A stretch of DNA of 64,000 nucleotides from Himantopus leucocephalus (GCA_003993805.1 RSEF01000002.1:70926266-70990265); one strand, 5' to 3'; positions 49,061-61,560 are shown, counted from the stretch's first letter. Numbers and translations: made by a program. The notes: generated by a model not told the origin, from the sequence alone.

Positions 49061-51479
49061 TGTCCAAAAATGTGGGCTGCTTTGCAGTCTAGGTTAGTTT
49101 TAGTATTATTTTGAAATTATAAAAACATTATGATAATTTTTTAAAAATACTGGAGGAAGCCTTTTTATCAATTTTGTTGGTAAATCATTTGATGTTTGAG
49201 ACTGAAATTTTAGGATGGATTGAAAACAAAAGAATAAACTTCGGGGTGTAGAATCTTAATTGCACAAACCATTTAATAAAAATAAATTTGCATGCAGCAA
49301 CTGTTATCTCAGAATTTGAAATTCTTTTTTTTAAAGTTAGGAGTAACGTTGAAGTGGAAGAGAAGAGGTATATCTCATACATGCAACCATTTAGTTCACC
49401 TGTGGAATATGCGGTCTGGGCTGGTAACTCACTCCCACAGTGGTTTAGAATAAGAGTAATTTAATCAGTGTTGGCATGGAGAAGTGGATATGCGGGCTAA
49501 CAGTGAAAAGCACATGTATGAAGTACGCAGAAAGAGCCTGGCAACCCACACCGTGGCATTATTCCTTCCCAGGGGTTGAGAGTGCTGCTGGAATGGCCCT
49601 CCAGGCACGAGGCAGAGAGTGCATCTTCACATGAGTTTGTGCCTACTAGGAGATTTAAGAGGTTGCAGGAGCTGATGAGTGCAAGAGAAGAGTAGCGTGT
49701 GTGTAGTACTGCAGCTGAATCAAAGTTTTACCCTGATCTTCCCATTTTGGGGCCCCTTTCTGATGTTAATGATTCCAATATCTACCCCTGCAAAAAGCCA
49801 CAGGATGAAATTAGCTCATTGAAATGGGAGACTAATCTTGCGGTTCAGCCTTTGTATTTGCCACAGATTCTCTCTGAGTCCCTTGGTAAGCTGCTTAGAT
49901 TTTCTGTAAAATGAGGAGAAATATTTAACTCTGTGTATCGGTATTGATGTAGCTGGACATTGATTATGGATGAGCTACTGGCATAAAATCCGAGTGCTGT
50001 GATGGCAGCAGCAGTGCTTCAAAACTTCAGTGCCCACAGTTTTTGGAACCCAGGTGGGCAACATAAAGTATGCTGGCAAAGACAATTCCTGCCCTCCCTC
50101 CCAACCAGAAACCTGTGAGTCTGCTTCTGTAACCTGTGAACCTGCTGTAGGTTCAGCACTCCCTGAAAGGCTTATTTTGTGCTATGAATGGGGCTCAGGA
50201 TCTCTTGGGTATGAAACACAGCCTGGCAGCCTTCTGGGAATGGCAGCACAGTGGCTCGGAATTTGCAGACTTGTCTTTTTCATGGTGGAGAGGAAGATAA
50301 AGTTGGGGGTTGAAGTGTATGTGGGAGGGGTTGGTTTTGAGGTTTGCCTCTGAATCTAGCCCGGTTAATGGAGGTAAATTGCTTTGAGATTGTCGGATAT
50401 GAATTGTAGATGTGAGAAGCACTATGCTTGTCTTTTTTTAATATTCAGTAGTTTGTTACTCTGGTGTGTGTTTTGTTGACTTTGAAAAGTAAACCTTATA
50501 TTTTTTCCTGAAGATTCATGCATTTCCCCATGCTTATTCCATTTCCCTAAAAAAAGACCAGTTTTCTTTGGCATTTTGGTTTTAGCTCTACTGCTTTGAA
50601 GAATGGACCAAGAAGAAAATGGGGTTTATGTCACTACACTAGCTGATAAGTTATCCATAACACTAAGCATCTTGTGATTCGTACAACGGCAGAGGAAAGG
50701 AGAGTTTGAGCGTTGGTGTGTTCATGAGCTCTGTTTTGTTTCTGTACTTGGGATGGCCTTTTCCTCCCTCTCGCTCAGGCACAGGGGAGCTCCCTCTGCG
50801 ACTGTTCCTGCAGGTGGAGTCAAACAAGTGAGATACAATTGCTCTTTCCTATAGAGTTTATGCAGTTCATTCTCTTTTAGCCTTGCTCCGTAAAACGACC
50901 ATAAAGTGCGGGCATAAATTACATTTATTCTCACTTCAGGGACTTGGTGCGGTGCTGCCAAAACGTAATAAGTAGGACATATAATAAATGAGAAGCAGGC
51001 CCTAAATTTTAAGCATTGAGATGCCAGTGCATCGGGAGCATTTGGGAGGCAAGGTTTTTCCACCTGCACGCAGCCCCAAAATGGGGCCGCGTGTCAGAGA
51101 AGAAGCCAAACCTCTGGATGTGGCTCGTTACAGGGGTTGGCATGCCGCATGTTTATCAGGGCAGGCTTAAGTCCTGCATACCTTGACCTGCCTTGTGCTT
51201 AAATCATTCTGATGTCTTAAATTGTTTTAAGATTTTTCCCAAAGCACATCTGGGTTATGTTTAATTGTTAGGAGGAAAAAAAATAAAGAGAGGAGCTAGA
51301 GGGGGAGTCGGTGTAAATAATTCATGGAGAAGAATCCTCCAATTTTGCAGAAACCACAGCCCAAATTACAGAGAAGGCTCTTGGATTGAGATGATTTTTG
51401 TTGTGGTTGTAACATACCAGGGTTTGAATCCTGTCCAGATGAAAACATTTGGTTTGTACTTCAGTAAATATTGCAGAAA

Positions 51480-51800
51480 CACTGCCAGCTAATTCTGAAG
51501 AGTAATGAAATAGTGCTTTTGGCAAAGCGCGTGCACTTTCCATACTTCTGATTCCACTCTTCAGATCCAAATTCAGAGTTTTTTAAATATGTTTAGCTGG
51601 TCCAAGACAAAAGTTAATGTAATTTAATGAGAAACAAAATGTACCGTAATTTAGCAGGGAAAACTACGCATTTGTCAAATAAAAAAAATTTAATAACCTC
51701 ATTAGTCAAATAAAATGGCTGAAAAAGAGTATAGTTTATTCTATTAATCAGGCATTTGCTGCTGAGGTCAATGCATCTGTATGTACAGGTTACACAAGCA
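51480..51800. promoter_or_regulatory. Candidate conserved non-coding element
   Basis: An AT-rich stretch with repeated homeodomain-like words (GTAATTTAATGAG, CCTCATTAGTCAAAT, ATTAATCAGG) and a CAAAGCGCGTGCAC CpG patch near 51523-51536. Texture only. Confidence 0.28.
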
Positions 51801-52973
51801 TCAATTCTGCCTACTGTTAGTAGCAAGCCTGAATTTTGCACATGCAAAGGGTAACATCTTTCCAAGAAAACTGCTAAAAGCAGCATCATGACTTAAAAAA
51901 ATGTGTTTTACTTTGTACTTATTGTTGTATAAGCATCAAATTATTAGAACAGAGGACATAAAATACATTTGTCATCCTTTCATATGCATTAGGCTACGCT
52001 TTGTGTATAGTTGTGGTAATTGTTTTTCCTATATGGTTAGGTTTTCTTTTGTGTTGCTCACACAATAGGAGGGAAGACAAAAATACTCAAGAGAGAATTT
52101 TCAATAATGAAACTGCAGATAACTGACAGAAACAGTTGCCAAACATACTTCAAACCTCATTTTTTAAAGAGCTGAGTATCCTCCCTTTTTGTAATAATTC
52201 ATAGCTCATTGTAACCATGATGAGTGAATTTAAAAAAAGAAAAATCACCATTAATGATTTTCTCAAAATTTGTCACGCACAGCGGTATCTGATCACAGGA
52301 GCAGTAACTCCTGTTCTGATACTGGTCAGGAGAGGGTACCCGGGGTTTTGTCAGCTGAGTTTTCTGTGTGGCTTGCATCCCTTAGTCAGCTAATGGCAAT
52401 TTGTTAGGCTTTCAAAATCGCACAACAAGGGCCAGCTTTGGCGATTTGGCCTTACCACAGTGATTTGGAGGAGGGGGAAGAGGGCTGGGAAATTCCCTCC
52501 AGGTTGCTGCCTGGCTTTGGGCATAGCTTTTCTGCTCTTGACTGTGAATTAACAGCGACTTGTTAAGTGGCAAAAGGTGAGTGGCACGTGTCCAGATCAG
52601 GGCAGCAGGTCAACAGCGCTATCAGACAGATACTCTTGTTAAAGCTACTCAATAAGAGGTGTCCCACCTGCTTTACTGTATTTGTTACTATTTAATGTCA
52701 GTAATTCTTTCAGCATCCTCCTTGTCCCGTTGCTCCTACACCCAGTGTCTGCCTGCTAACTTACCTCTCGCCGCTTGCCTCTTTCTCCAGCCCCAGCACA
52801 TTTGAGCACCTCTTTTCTGCTCTGCTGCTGCTGCTGCACGCCCTTTCTTTCAGCTTACTTCTTCTGCCGTGGCTTCTCCTTCCTGCCCATCGTGTTGCAC
52901 TTGCCTCGTCGTGTTCTTTGGTGATGGCACATGGTTTTATGTAAATACTGATGCAAAACAAATCAACTGTCTT

Positions 52974-52990
52974 GGGGGGTGGGGGGGGGG
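52974..52990 (+). other. Poly-G tract, possible G-quadruplex
   Basis: Six G, a T, then ten G, on the sense strand. It could also be a homopolymer length error. Confidence 0.55.
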
Positions 52991-55900
52991 AAGCATTTAG
53001 GAAGTGTGTGCCCAGACACCATCAGGACAGAATGTAAAACATGAAGCCTCCTACATGAGATTGGAAACATACTGCTTTTCATGTTTTGTTTAATAACATA
53101 AAGTGATATATTATGCTACACATTCAATAAGAAAAAGTGTGCCTAGAAATTTTCCAAATCTTTACTTGAGAGCTTGTAACATTACATTACAGTTACAGCA
53201 TTTATTAATGGACTTTAATTTCCTTAGTCTGGGATTTTAATCTGAATCAGTTCCCTGATCTGATTCACCACATGGCCCCACAAAAAAATTATACTGCCAC
53301 AGTCTAAGTGGCGGTACAGGAGTAAGAACAAGAGGCCAGATGGGGTAGATGCTCTGTAGACCTTTTTTGATGCCAAGAAAAATGTCCATGCAGCCACAGA
53401 CAGTCTATATGGTTCCTTGTATGAAATGTCTTCTAAATAAGTGGTGGGAAGTCAAATTTTATTTTCTAGATTACCATCAGATTTGCTGAGTGAGCAGGTT
53501 TTTCAGGCACCTGCTTATCGGGCGTGCGGCAGGGTGGGTTTCTTAACGTGGAGGGCTTCTGGCGTGCTTTCCCCAAGGGCTGCTCCCCTGCTCTCCCCCT
53601 CCATCCACTGCACTGCCTGTGGCAGCAGATGCCTGCGCAACTTGGGGGCTCCTGGCACAGGAGGAGACTTGTAAAATTCAATACAGCCACAGGCTCTTGT
53701 AACTCTCTCACAGATTTTTTTTCTGCTGTTTTCTTGGGGATGGAAAGCGAGGACGGAGGGAGTTACATACGTAGAGTGCTGAGACCTGGCATGCACCACC
53801 TCCCGGGCACAGATGTTGACGGCTATCTGGAAGATTGCAGCTCTTCTCTTTTGCTGTGGATATTAATCAAATTCTAATGTTGCTCTTTAGATTGCCCTGG
53901 GTAGGCTTTGAGAGTCAGGCCTTGGTGCTGGGGAGGGCAAGAGGAAGAGGACGTTCATCTTTACTCTTGCTGTCTGGCTGGCAAAATGTGTGCAAGAATG
54001 AACTGGCATAGCTGCCTCACAGGTTTCTGTTGCTGAGTGTGTCCAGGCAAGGGCAAAAATGTGCAGAATAGTGTGTTGTAAATTAAAAAAAATCAAGCAA
54101 GTGCCTACAATATATGTTCTGTGAACGCATGTGTATGTACGTGTCTGGCGAACCTGCAGTTTTCCTTATTCTTGTGCCATTTTGGAGGGTTTTTATCATC
54201 TTGCTGTCATGCATAATTTTCATGATAAATATCTGTTATACATGGAGAAACCTGAGAGCAACAACTCTCAACAAAGTTTCTCTGTAAGGAAAGCCACAAT
54301 GTTCTTAACTTGAGATGAAGACAGGCCAGATTTATGGGGAAGGGCAATATATTTTGTTAGACCAACTGATACAGCTGGAAAAAACAAACCAGCTTTTGAC
54401 CGCACATTCTTCTCCATGTCTCCAATGGTCTTAGACATTCATGTCTCCAATAACACTACTTAAAATTTTTAAATATAAATTTTGTTTATATAAATTAGCA
54501 GCTTTGAGTAACAAATGAGGTCCCCTGCAGAGGTAGGCTATGGTATCATGTACACATCCCTGTCTAGTCTCAGAGATGATGAGAGATGTTTAGGACAGGA
54601 ATCTATTATAATAAAGGTGAATGATCACCTAGCTTCCGCTCCTAATGGTGCAGCTTCGCTCGTATGAGCTTCGTTAGTTCTTCAGTCATAAGAAGTCTGA
54701 GTTTTATTTCCATAAGAGGAGTTTTGGGGGGGTTCTCTTAGCTCGTGGCTTGGTATAAACCACCAGTGCACATCAACCACACTCAAACCTACGCATTAGG
54801 TGTTGCCTAATCAACGTAATTGTCATTCTTTTAGCTTGAATGAAATCACAGTGTACTTACAGGCTTGTCTTCCCTTCAGGTTGCCCATAAAGGGAATTTG
54901 CAGTATCTTGAGCTTGAACAGCCTGTTTCAGTATTTTAAACTGTGTTTAAAGTGTTTTCTCAGCCTTTTGGACATGTTTAGCTACATAGACTTAAAGTGA
55001 AAGTGGTTTTAACCAGCTCAACCCAGAGGTGTGAACAAATTCTCAGTATTTGAGGCTATTCCAGAACTGAAACCTTAATATAAAAGACTATGATAAAAAT
55101 GGTTCTAATATAAAAAGTAAGCAAGAAAATTCAAAGCTTTTAGATTTCTTTCAGTGTCTTCCATTCATAACAATGTTTAAATAGAACAAAAATGTGTGAG
55201 TTCAGCCTTTTTTTCTTTCTTTCTGTTTTGCAAGTCAACTTTAATAAATATGTAGGAAAAGCTGAAGGGGAGGAGGAGGCGACCTGACTGAGGACCAGCT
55301 TTTCCCCGAGGTCTCATATTGCAGAGCACTTAGATCAGTAAAGTGAGGGCTAGCAGGACTCTCCTGTGTCATTGGATGTTGCTAGTCTAATTTCTCTGGA
55401 AATGTACTTCCCAAACAGTCCCAGCTGTCTCAGGAATGCAGTTTAACTATTGTTGTTCATAGTTCTTGATTGGAAAGAATTAAAAAAAGTCATTCTGACC
55501 AGATTTATGCACTGAGATTACAATGATTGAATTAGGTGAGTTAGGAGTTAGGTGAAGTTTGTATCTGCTGTCTCACTGGGGTTAGACCCTCCCTTCATTC
55601 TAAGCAGAATGACACAATACTATATTTTATTCTGTGCTAAGAAAAAAATTAATAAAATATTGCTATTGTAATAACAACATTTGCGTGGCAGATGATAATT
55701 TTTTTGCTGGTTGCTGTTGAAAGCAGCTGACAGAAAAGCTCCGGGATGTGGAACTCTAGGGAAGATGAGGCTTAGAGAAGAGATGCTATATCTGGTCTCC
55801 TATTTTAGGGTCCCAGAAGGATAAAATTTCTGACTATTTCTCTAATTATAATAGAGAGATTTCAGTCTGTGTTTGAATCTAATTTTGAGGGTTCCTAGCG

Positions 55901-56469
55901 GTAAGTTTCTTTTTACTGCCATCATTTGTCAATGCATTAATGCACTGATGGTGCCTGACTTCAGATCCTGATTAAAACTGATGCACAGTACAGACTTGCA
56001 GAGCTAATAACTTCTGAATCCATACCACAGACTTGGGTACCTAGATGGAAGAAAAAAGACAGGGTTGGGGTTTTTTTGTTTTGTTTTTTTTTTTTTTCAG
56101 GCAACACTGTCCTAGAGTAACTGTTTTGGAGCCCTCTAGTTAGTTGCTGTTGAGAGTTAAAGCTCCCCTCCAAGCAGAAGAACTAATGTGCCTCTCAGCA
56201 CCTCTTACCTACTATGGTTGATTGCTTAGAGTGTGCCAAAAAGTTCTGGGCTCACATGAAAAATGCTAAGGTTTTTGTTTCTGTAAGTTGCTACAACTCC
56301 CATGCCTTGAAATACGTCAGCAGTCTTAATTTGATCATTAGTCTATATAAATATGAAAGTTGTGGCATGCAAAAGGCTTTTCCCCTAGGATAACCATATG
56401 TGGTATAACATATGTCTAGGTTGGATGGATTAATACGTACGTTATTTCAAGGGGGAAGAATCGTCATAC

Positions 56470-57179
56470 CCTAGGTGCTGCCGCAGGGTTTCCCCTGGCT
56501 GTCCCAGGGCTACCCGATGCACAGCACAGGGTGCCAGTGGGGAGTTTCTCTCTGCTTCTCTCCAAGGCGGCCGCAGTCCCAAAGGGGCCGTTACAGACAC
56601 TGAGAGCAAAGGTCTTTACAGGTGGGGGCTAAGTCCCACACAGCCGCTCACTCGCTGCCCCCCCAGTGGGATGGGGGAGAGAATTGGAAGGGTAAAAGTG
56701 CAAAAAATCGTGGGTTGAGATAAAGACAATTTAATAGGTAATGCAAAAGCTGTGAGCGCAAGCAAAGCAAAACAAGGAATTCATTCATTAGTTCCTGGAG
56801 GAAAGCAGGGCTTCATCACATGTAATGGTGACTTGGGAAGAGAAATACTATTACTCTGAAAGGCCCCCTTTCCTCCTTCTTCCCCCAGCTTTTATTGCTG
56901 AGCACAATGTCATATGGTCTGGAATATCCCTTTGGTCAGTTGAGGCCAGCTGTCCCAGCTGTGTCTCCTCCCAACTTCTTGTGGTCCCCCCCAGCCTGCT
57001 TGCTGGTGGAGCAGCGTGAGAAACAGGAAAAGAAAATGCCTTGTTTCTGTGCAAGCACTGCTCAGCAGTAGCTAAAACATCCCCGTGTTATCAACACTGT
57101 TTTGGTCACAAATCCAAAATACAGCACCATGCAAGCTACTATGGAGAAAATTAACTCCATCCCAACCAAAACCAGTACA
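56470..57179 (-). mobile_element. Antisense solo LTR, ERVL-like endogenous retrovirus
   Basis: Read on the minus strand, the element starts near 57179 with a TGTACTGGTTTTGGTTGGGA-type end. It continues through a TTATCAACACGGGGATGTTT block, a GTGCTCAGCAATAAAAGCTG promoter-like region with a TATA-like AATAAAAG (about 56891-56899), and an ATTAAA polyadenylation signal at 56730-56735. A CCCATCCCACTGGGGGGGCA block and CACTCGCTG/GGCTGTGTGGGACTTAG follow. This is the recognisable layout of a common avian ERVL LTR family. The core 56625-57179 is confident. The CpG-rich 56470-56620 may be the LTR's 3' part or unrelated sequence. No internal gag/pol is seen, so it is a solo LTR or isolated end. It is opposite in orientation to JARID2. 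Confidence 0.85.
56730..56735 (-). promoter_or_regulatory. LTR polyadenylation signal (ATTAAA, minus strand)
   Basis: TTTAAT on the + strand reads ATTAAA on the minus strand. It sits in the expected place of the ERVL-like LTR, after the promoter half and before the CACTGGGG block. It would end minus-strand transcripts, not JARID2. Confidence 0.6.
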
Positions 57180-58632
57180 CTTAGGAAAGGATGGTTCATT
57201 GCAGAAACAGCCTGTCCTAGTTTTTGTGCCATATTTAGGTATCCATTCATTAAAATGTATTTTTTGTAGTTAGAAGTATTTTGTAGAAACCTGGTGGGAG
57301 CAGAAAATACGCAACCCAAAAATAAGCTTTAGTTAGTTGTTGGCAATGGCAACACCAACAGCTCAAAAGCAAACAAACCACAGAATTGCTGTTCTGAAGA
57401 GCTTGAGGCCACAAGTGTTTCCTAAGGAAGCATCAGCCAAATAGCCACTACCTTGTGTTGTTGGTCTGTAGCCCAGCTCTCTTTGTCCTTTGTCTTATTT
57501 AGCTACAGGAAAATAATTGAAGCAGTGAGTCCCATTCTCCGCTTCTATTGACTTTCTATTTTTTCCCTTTCTTCACCAAAATAATCTTTTTGTGAATAAG
57601 TACAAGGCTTCTAGGGCACCTGTCCCTCCAGGGGATAGACAGAAGACTCATTTTAACGTGGAAACTAATATTGGGCATAAAGGAAAGTGTCCATTAGTTG
57701 TCAGCAGTATTTGTACATTTAAAAATAGTTATTAGATTGCTACAGTCATGTCATGTGTCCTGATGCAGTGGAGGGAAACCTATACACTGTTGCAGGACAC
57801 ACATAAAAGAAATTTTGGGCAAGAGTTATATTTAAATCACAACCCTGTATTGTTGTTAAGCTTGTGAATCCTCACTTCTCTCTCACTGAATTGCATGTTG
57901 TATCTTACCCTTGCACAAACAAGGCAGGTTAGGGGGAGCATCATGGGAAGTAAGCAAGAGATGAGGAGCAACGTCCTCAAGAGGAACACACTGGGAATCA
58001 GGAGATATTTACTCTTTTCTCTCCTTTGCCAGGGACCTACTAGGAAAATTTAAGCATCTTAATGGCTTGGGTTTTTTCTTTGTTTAAAACTGAACCAGAA
58101 CACTGCAAAGCATTGTGTACAATACTGTAGAGGTCTGCAAAGCATTGTGAAGTTTAAACACTAATATTTTAAAGTAATAATAACCTAAAAATATTACTGG
58201 GGTGCAGGTTTGTAAATGTTCCTTTTTCTTCTGTTTGGAAAAGCGGTAAGCTTCTAGTTTGTATGTTAAGACTTCAGTAAGGCACTTAAGCACGCATTTG
58301 AAATTAAGCATGTGCATTAGTCCTTTTCTGAATACTCGAAGCTATTAATTAGTGCTTGTAGCAAGACTATTTGATTGTCTAAAGTATGAATAGAATGTGC
58401 TTGGGGGGGGACCCTGCTTTTCAAGCACATACGTATCCTGTTGGTAAAAATGAATAAATATTAATTTATGACAAACAAACATAACAAACCTCCAGTTAGT
58501 CATGCACTAGTGTCACCTTCCATCTCTGAGTCCCCCTCTTCCCTTGCCGCGTTAAAGTGGGTTATGATGAGTATGGTTAGTATGGTAAGTGAATATAATG
58601 ATGCTAATGAGCCATTTCTTTATAATGACCAG

Positions 58633-58809
58633 GTTCTCCGGCCCTGCCCAGCAACATGGTATATTTTGGAAGCTCTCAGGAGGATGAGGATGAAGAAGAG
58701 GAGGAGGAAGAGACAGAGGACACAAAAACAGCCACAAACAATGCTTCATCATCATGCCAGTCAACCCCCAGGAAAGGAAAAACGCATAAACATGTACCAA
58801 ACGGGCAAG
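58633..58809 (+). CDS. JARID2: JARID2 coding exon C (probably exon 5), about residues 165-224, acidic tract
   Basis: The exon is 177 nt and symmetric: it enters and leaves in phase 1 (G/GT at the start, CAA G/GTAGGT at the end). It reads [15 protein letters not shown], then an 11-residue Glu/Asp run (about residues 181-191, codons mostly GAG/GAA with two GAT), then [20 protein letters not shown] and [12 protein letters not shown]. The flanking blocks ([31 protein letters not shown]) match recalled vertebrate JARID2. The acidic run is more uniformly Glu than the mixed E/V/D run of human. The segment lies between the SUZ12-contact region and the RNA/nucleosome-binding region. A role in nucleosome or nuclear-factor contact is possible but not shown. 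The next coding exon, expected to begin with VFNG-like residues, lies beyond the window. The acceptor is only moderately strong and the exon is in-frame skippable. Confidence 0.96.
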
Positions 58810-60188
58810 GTAGGTCCTAAATAGTGCTGTTCTCCTGCACTGCCTAATGAAGGTGTTTATGAGCTGAATGTGCTTAATCCTTGTCCATCCTTCTGGATCT
58901 GCACATTTAATCACATCTGCAACACTTAATTTCTCACATGCAATATTGATACCACAATTGCAGTAGGTTAAGATACTGCATTTATGTTGTTGATTGAAAG
59001 ATTTTATGGAAGAAGCTTTTTCAAGTCAGTTATTTCTTTGCAAATCAACAAAAGCAGCATTCATTAGACAGTATTTCTGTCATGATGTCCTTGTGCCATG
59101 TCTTGATAAATGGATCCGTGTATGTTGCAACATCACCTCGTGTGACACGGAAGACCTAAAAGCCACACTGAAAACTTTCTGAGCCTGCTAGAATGCTCCA
59201 CTGCCAGAGTCTTGTGTGATGTGGTTCTCTTTCCAGCAAGAGTTCTTGTATCATAACAATTCTGTGCCTTCTCAGCCTGACATAATTTCAAAATGGAGCC
59301 TGTGCTTCTCCGTTCACTTCCTCAGTATTAGTTTACCATGAAAATCTTTCCTTCCGGTGACTGCCCATTCAGCTCTCCTCCTCTTACTAGGAGGAGTGAG
59401 AGGAAAGTGTCTCTACAGCGCGCTTTTTGAGAGATGGTTGTGACCTGTGCCTGCTTTTTTTTTTTGTTCTTTTGTGCTACTCTCTGCTTTGAAGAGGAGA
59501 TTAGTAGATTACAATTATTTCACTGTGCTGGTCCTCATCTATGCTGAAAAGGGAGTTTTCTATAAAGGGTGCCTTTGTTACGTATACAAAAATTATTTTT
59601 CATGACTACATCTGAATCTGGTTTTTTTATTGCACACCCAAGCTCAAAAACTCTTTTTGTGAGTGATTTGTGGAGAAGTACAAGGGGATGTTGTGCCTAA
59701 TAGCATTTCAACTGTCAGCTGTGGGCTGAAACTTTAATGCTGTAAAAGCCATGGATCAACACTTGGCACTTTGGATTGATTTCTAAATAAAACCCCCAAA
59801 ATAACACGCACAAGACTCTACATATGGAAAATGAGATTGCACGTAACAGAACTGCTGCCTTAGAGTTTTAAATGTGATACATCATTACAAAAGGAGCTGA
59901 TTGTGTTCCTTGAGAATGTCCCAGATGGCAGCCACTTTTTGAAATTAGCTTAAAACCAGAGACACCTGAAATCTTAATTGGGGGTAAGTAAAGGCAAACT
60001 TAATGAGCCATCTAATGGCTTCATAATCTTTATCAATATAGATCAGAGTGAGCATAAATGAAGCTACTGCTTTAACAGATCTGCAAAAGACCTTTATAAA
60101 ATACATAGGAGACAATGTGAGATGTTTTGACAAAGGTGATGAAACAGGAATTCCCAGAGAAGACAGCTGCTGCTTCTTCGTCATTGTC

Positions 60189-60224
60189 TTTTTTTTTTTT
60201 TTTTTTTTNTTTTTTTTTTTTTTT
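60189..60224. repeat. Poly-T run with an ambiguous base
   Basis: About 35 T in all with N at 60209, following a CATTGTCT lead-in. Confidence 0.85.
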
Positions 60225-60469
60225 AATAATTAAAATTTCCTTACCCAGGGGTATTCCCATTTTTTAGTGTCTGTTATTTTGGTTGACAGCCAATAGTATT
60301 TTTGTTTCCTGTGAATAAAGTAGGTTCTGGTTCATGTCTGTCTGTTTTAAATGAGACCACACACAAAGGCAAACCAGGGACGGGTGCAGCAAATGAACTT
60401 AATCTAGCGTGAGAGTCTACTTTTAATGAATTAAAGTCTTTTGTTTTTAATATACAATGTGTAGTCAAG

Positions 60470-60830
60470 CACTTTGGACCTGAAAATGCTAAGCATTTGC
60501 TATGACATACAACAACAAAGGTTCAGAGCTTGATTAATGTCATTAGACAGTGTCAAATGATTGCTTTCTGCTAAATGGGGGCCAGAATAACTTTCCTGGG
60601 CAAAGTAATTTGTCAATACCCTCTTCTGACTCCAATATGGGGCATTATTAGGGTTGCACACCAAACTATTTGTTATAACCTAGACTGTTGAGCCACCTTT
60701 TGGACAGCTAACTCAATCAAAACCGCCTAAGTATGAATAAGCAGCACATGTAACACGTGGCATAGCTTGCTGCGTGAATTAAAGTAATTAGCTCAAATGA
60801 CTTGTCGCCTTCCAGCCTTACTGCTTACAT
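60470..60830. promoter_or_regulatory. Candidate conserved non-coding element downstream of exon C
   Basis: Repeat-free stretch with GATTAATGTCATTAG, TCAAATGATTGC (60554-60565) and TAATTA at 60785-60790, 1.7-2 kb after exon C. Texture only. Confidence 0.28.
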
Positions 60831-61476
60831 AGATATATTTAAAGCATCAGGTTATTACCTGTGCCTTTTCAGCCTCCTTTCTTAGTACTTCTGATGTGCT
60901 GCACACATATCCAACTGTTAAAGAGCAAAGTAAAATGTTTGGCAGGAGAAATGTTTATCCCCCATTTTCATGGGAGTGTGGAAAAGGGATATGTAGCAAT
61001 GTGCAAGTCCTTCCTTCATGCAATAACTTAGTGCAGGCAGTGATAGTCTCACGGTTAAACCATTTTCGAAGATATTGCTGTGGTTGACACAAGGGAAAAT
61101 GGTAGACCCATGCTCTTAAAAATTGGTTTCATGTCATTGCCAAGCTTCATCTGTTTAGGCCAGGTCTGATATATGTTAAGATAAGTTAGCAGCAGATAAA
61201 GGCTTGGATGTCTTTGGTGGTGCTTTATGCCTTGGTTAGAAACTTTTATTAGTTCTGGATAGGTATCTCTCATGTTGTATGGGATGTTCTGCGTGTAACT
61301 CTTCCCGTTACTGTCTTTTTCAGCATGCTTAAACTTACAATGAACAATTCTCACTAAGAGAGGATACTGTCTGAAGACTTTCAGTTTTTGTTTGCAAGAG
61401 AACTGTTTTCTTGTAACGTAAAATGTGTGAGTGGTTCTTACTTGCTTATGGATTAAGGTATGATTTCACAGTACAT

Positions 61477-61560
61477 GTCATAGATGAATTCAGGTCAGAG
61501 AAGACCCCAGGAGGTCATCTAGTCTTACCTCTTCTGCAAAATAACATTGATAACTTTTCT
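61477..61560 (-). mobile_element. Ancient CR1 3' tail, antisense
   Basis: The stretch TCATAGATGAATTCAGGTCA, AGAAGACCCCAGGAGGTCAT and CTAGTCTTACCTCTTCTGCA aligns by eye to the reverse complement of a CR1 3' end (tcatagaat..., gaccy..ggaggtcatctagtccaacc). It is clearly diverged, so it is an old copy. Only the tail is present. Confidence 0.6.

Noticed and set aside
53524..53877. 117-codon frame in a locally GC-richer stretch
   Set aside because: Overlapping frames exist on the other strand and no domain is recognisable; the GC-rich context alone lengthens random frames.
57062..57319. Minus-strand 85-codon hydrophobic frame
   Set aside because: It is a chance translation of the start of the ERVL-like LTR plus flank, not a retroviral or host protein.
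58468..58824. 118-codon frame over exon C, rich in Arg/Lys
   Set aside because: It is the wrong frame of the acidic JARID2 exon; the Arg/Lys run is the GAG/GAA codons read out of phase.
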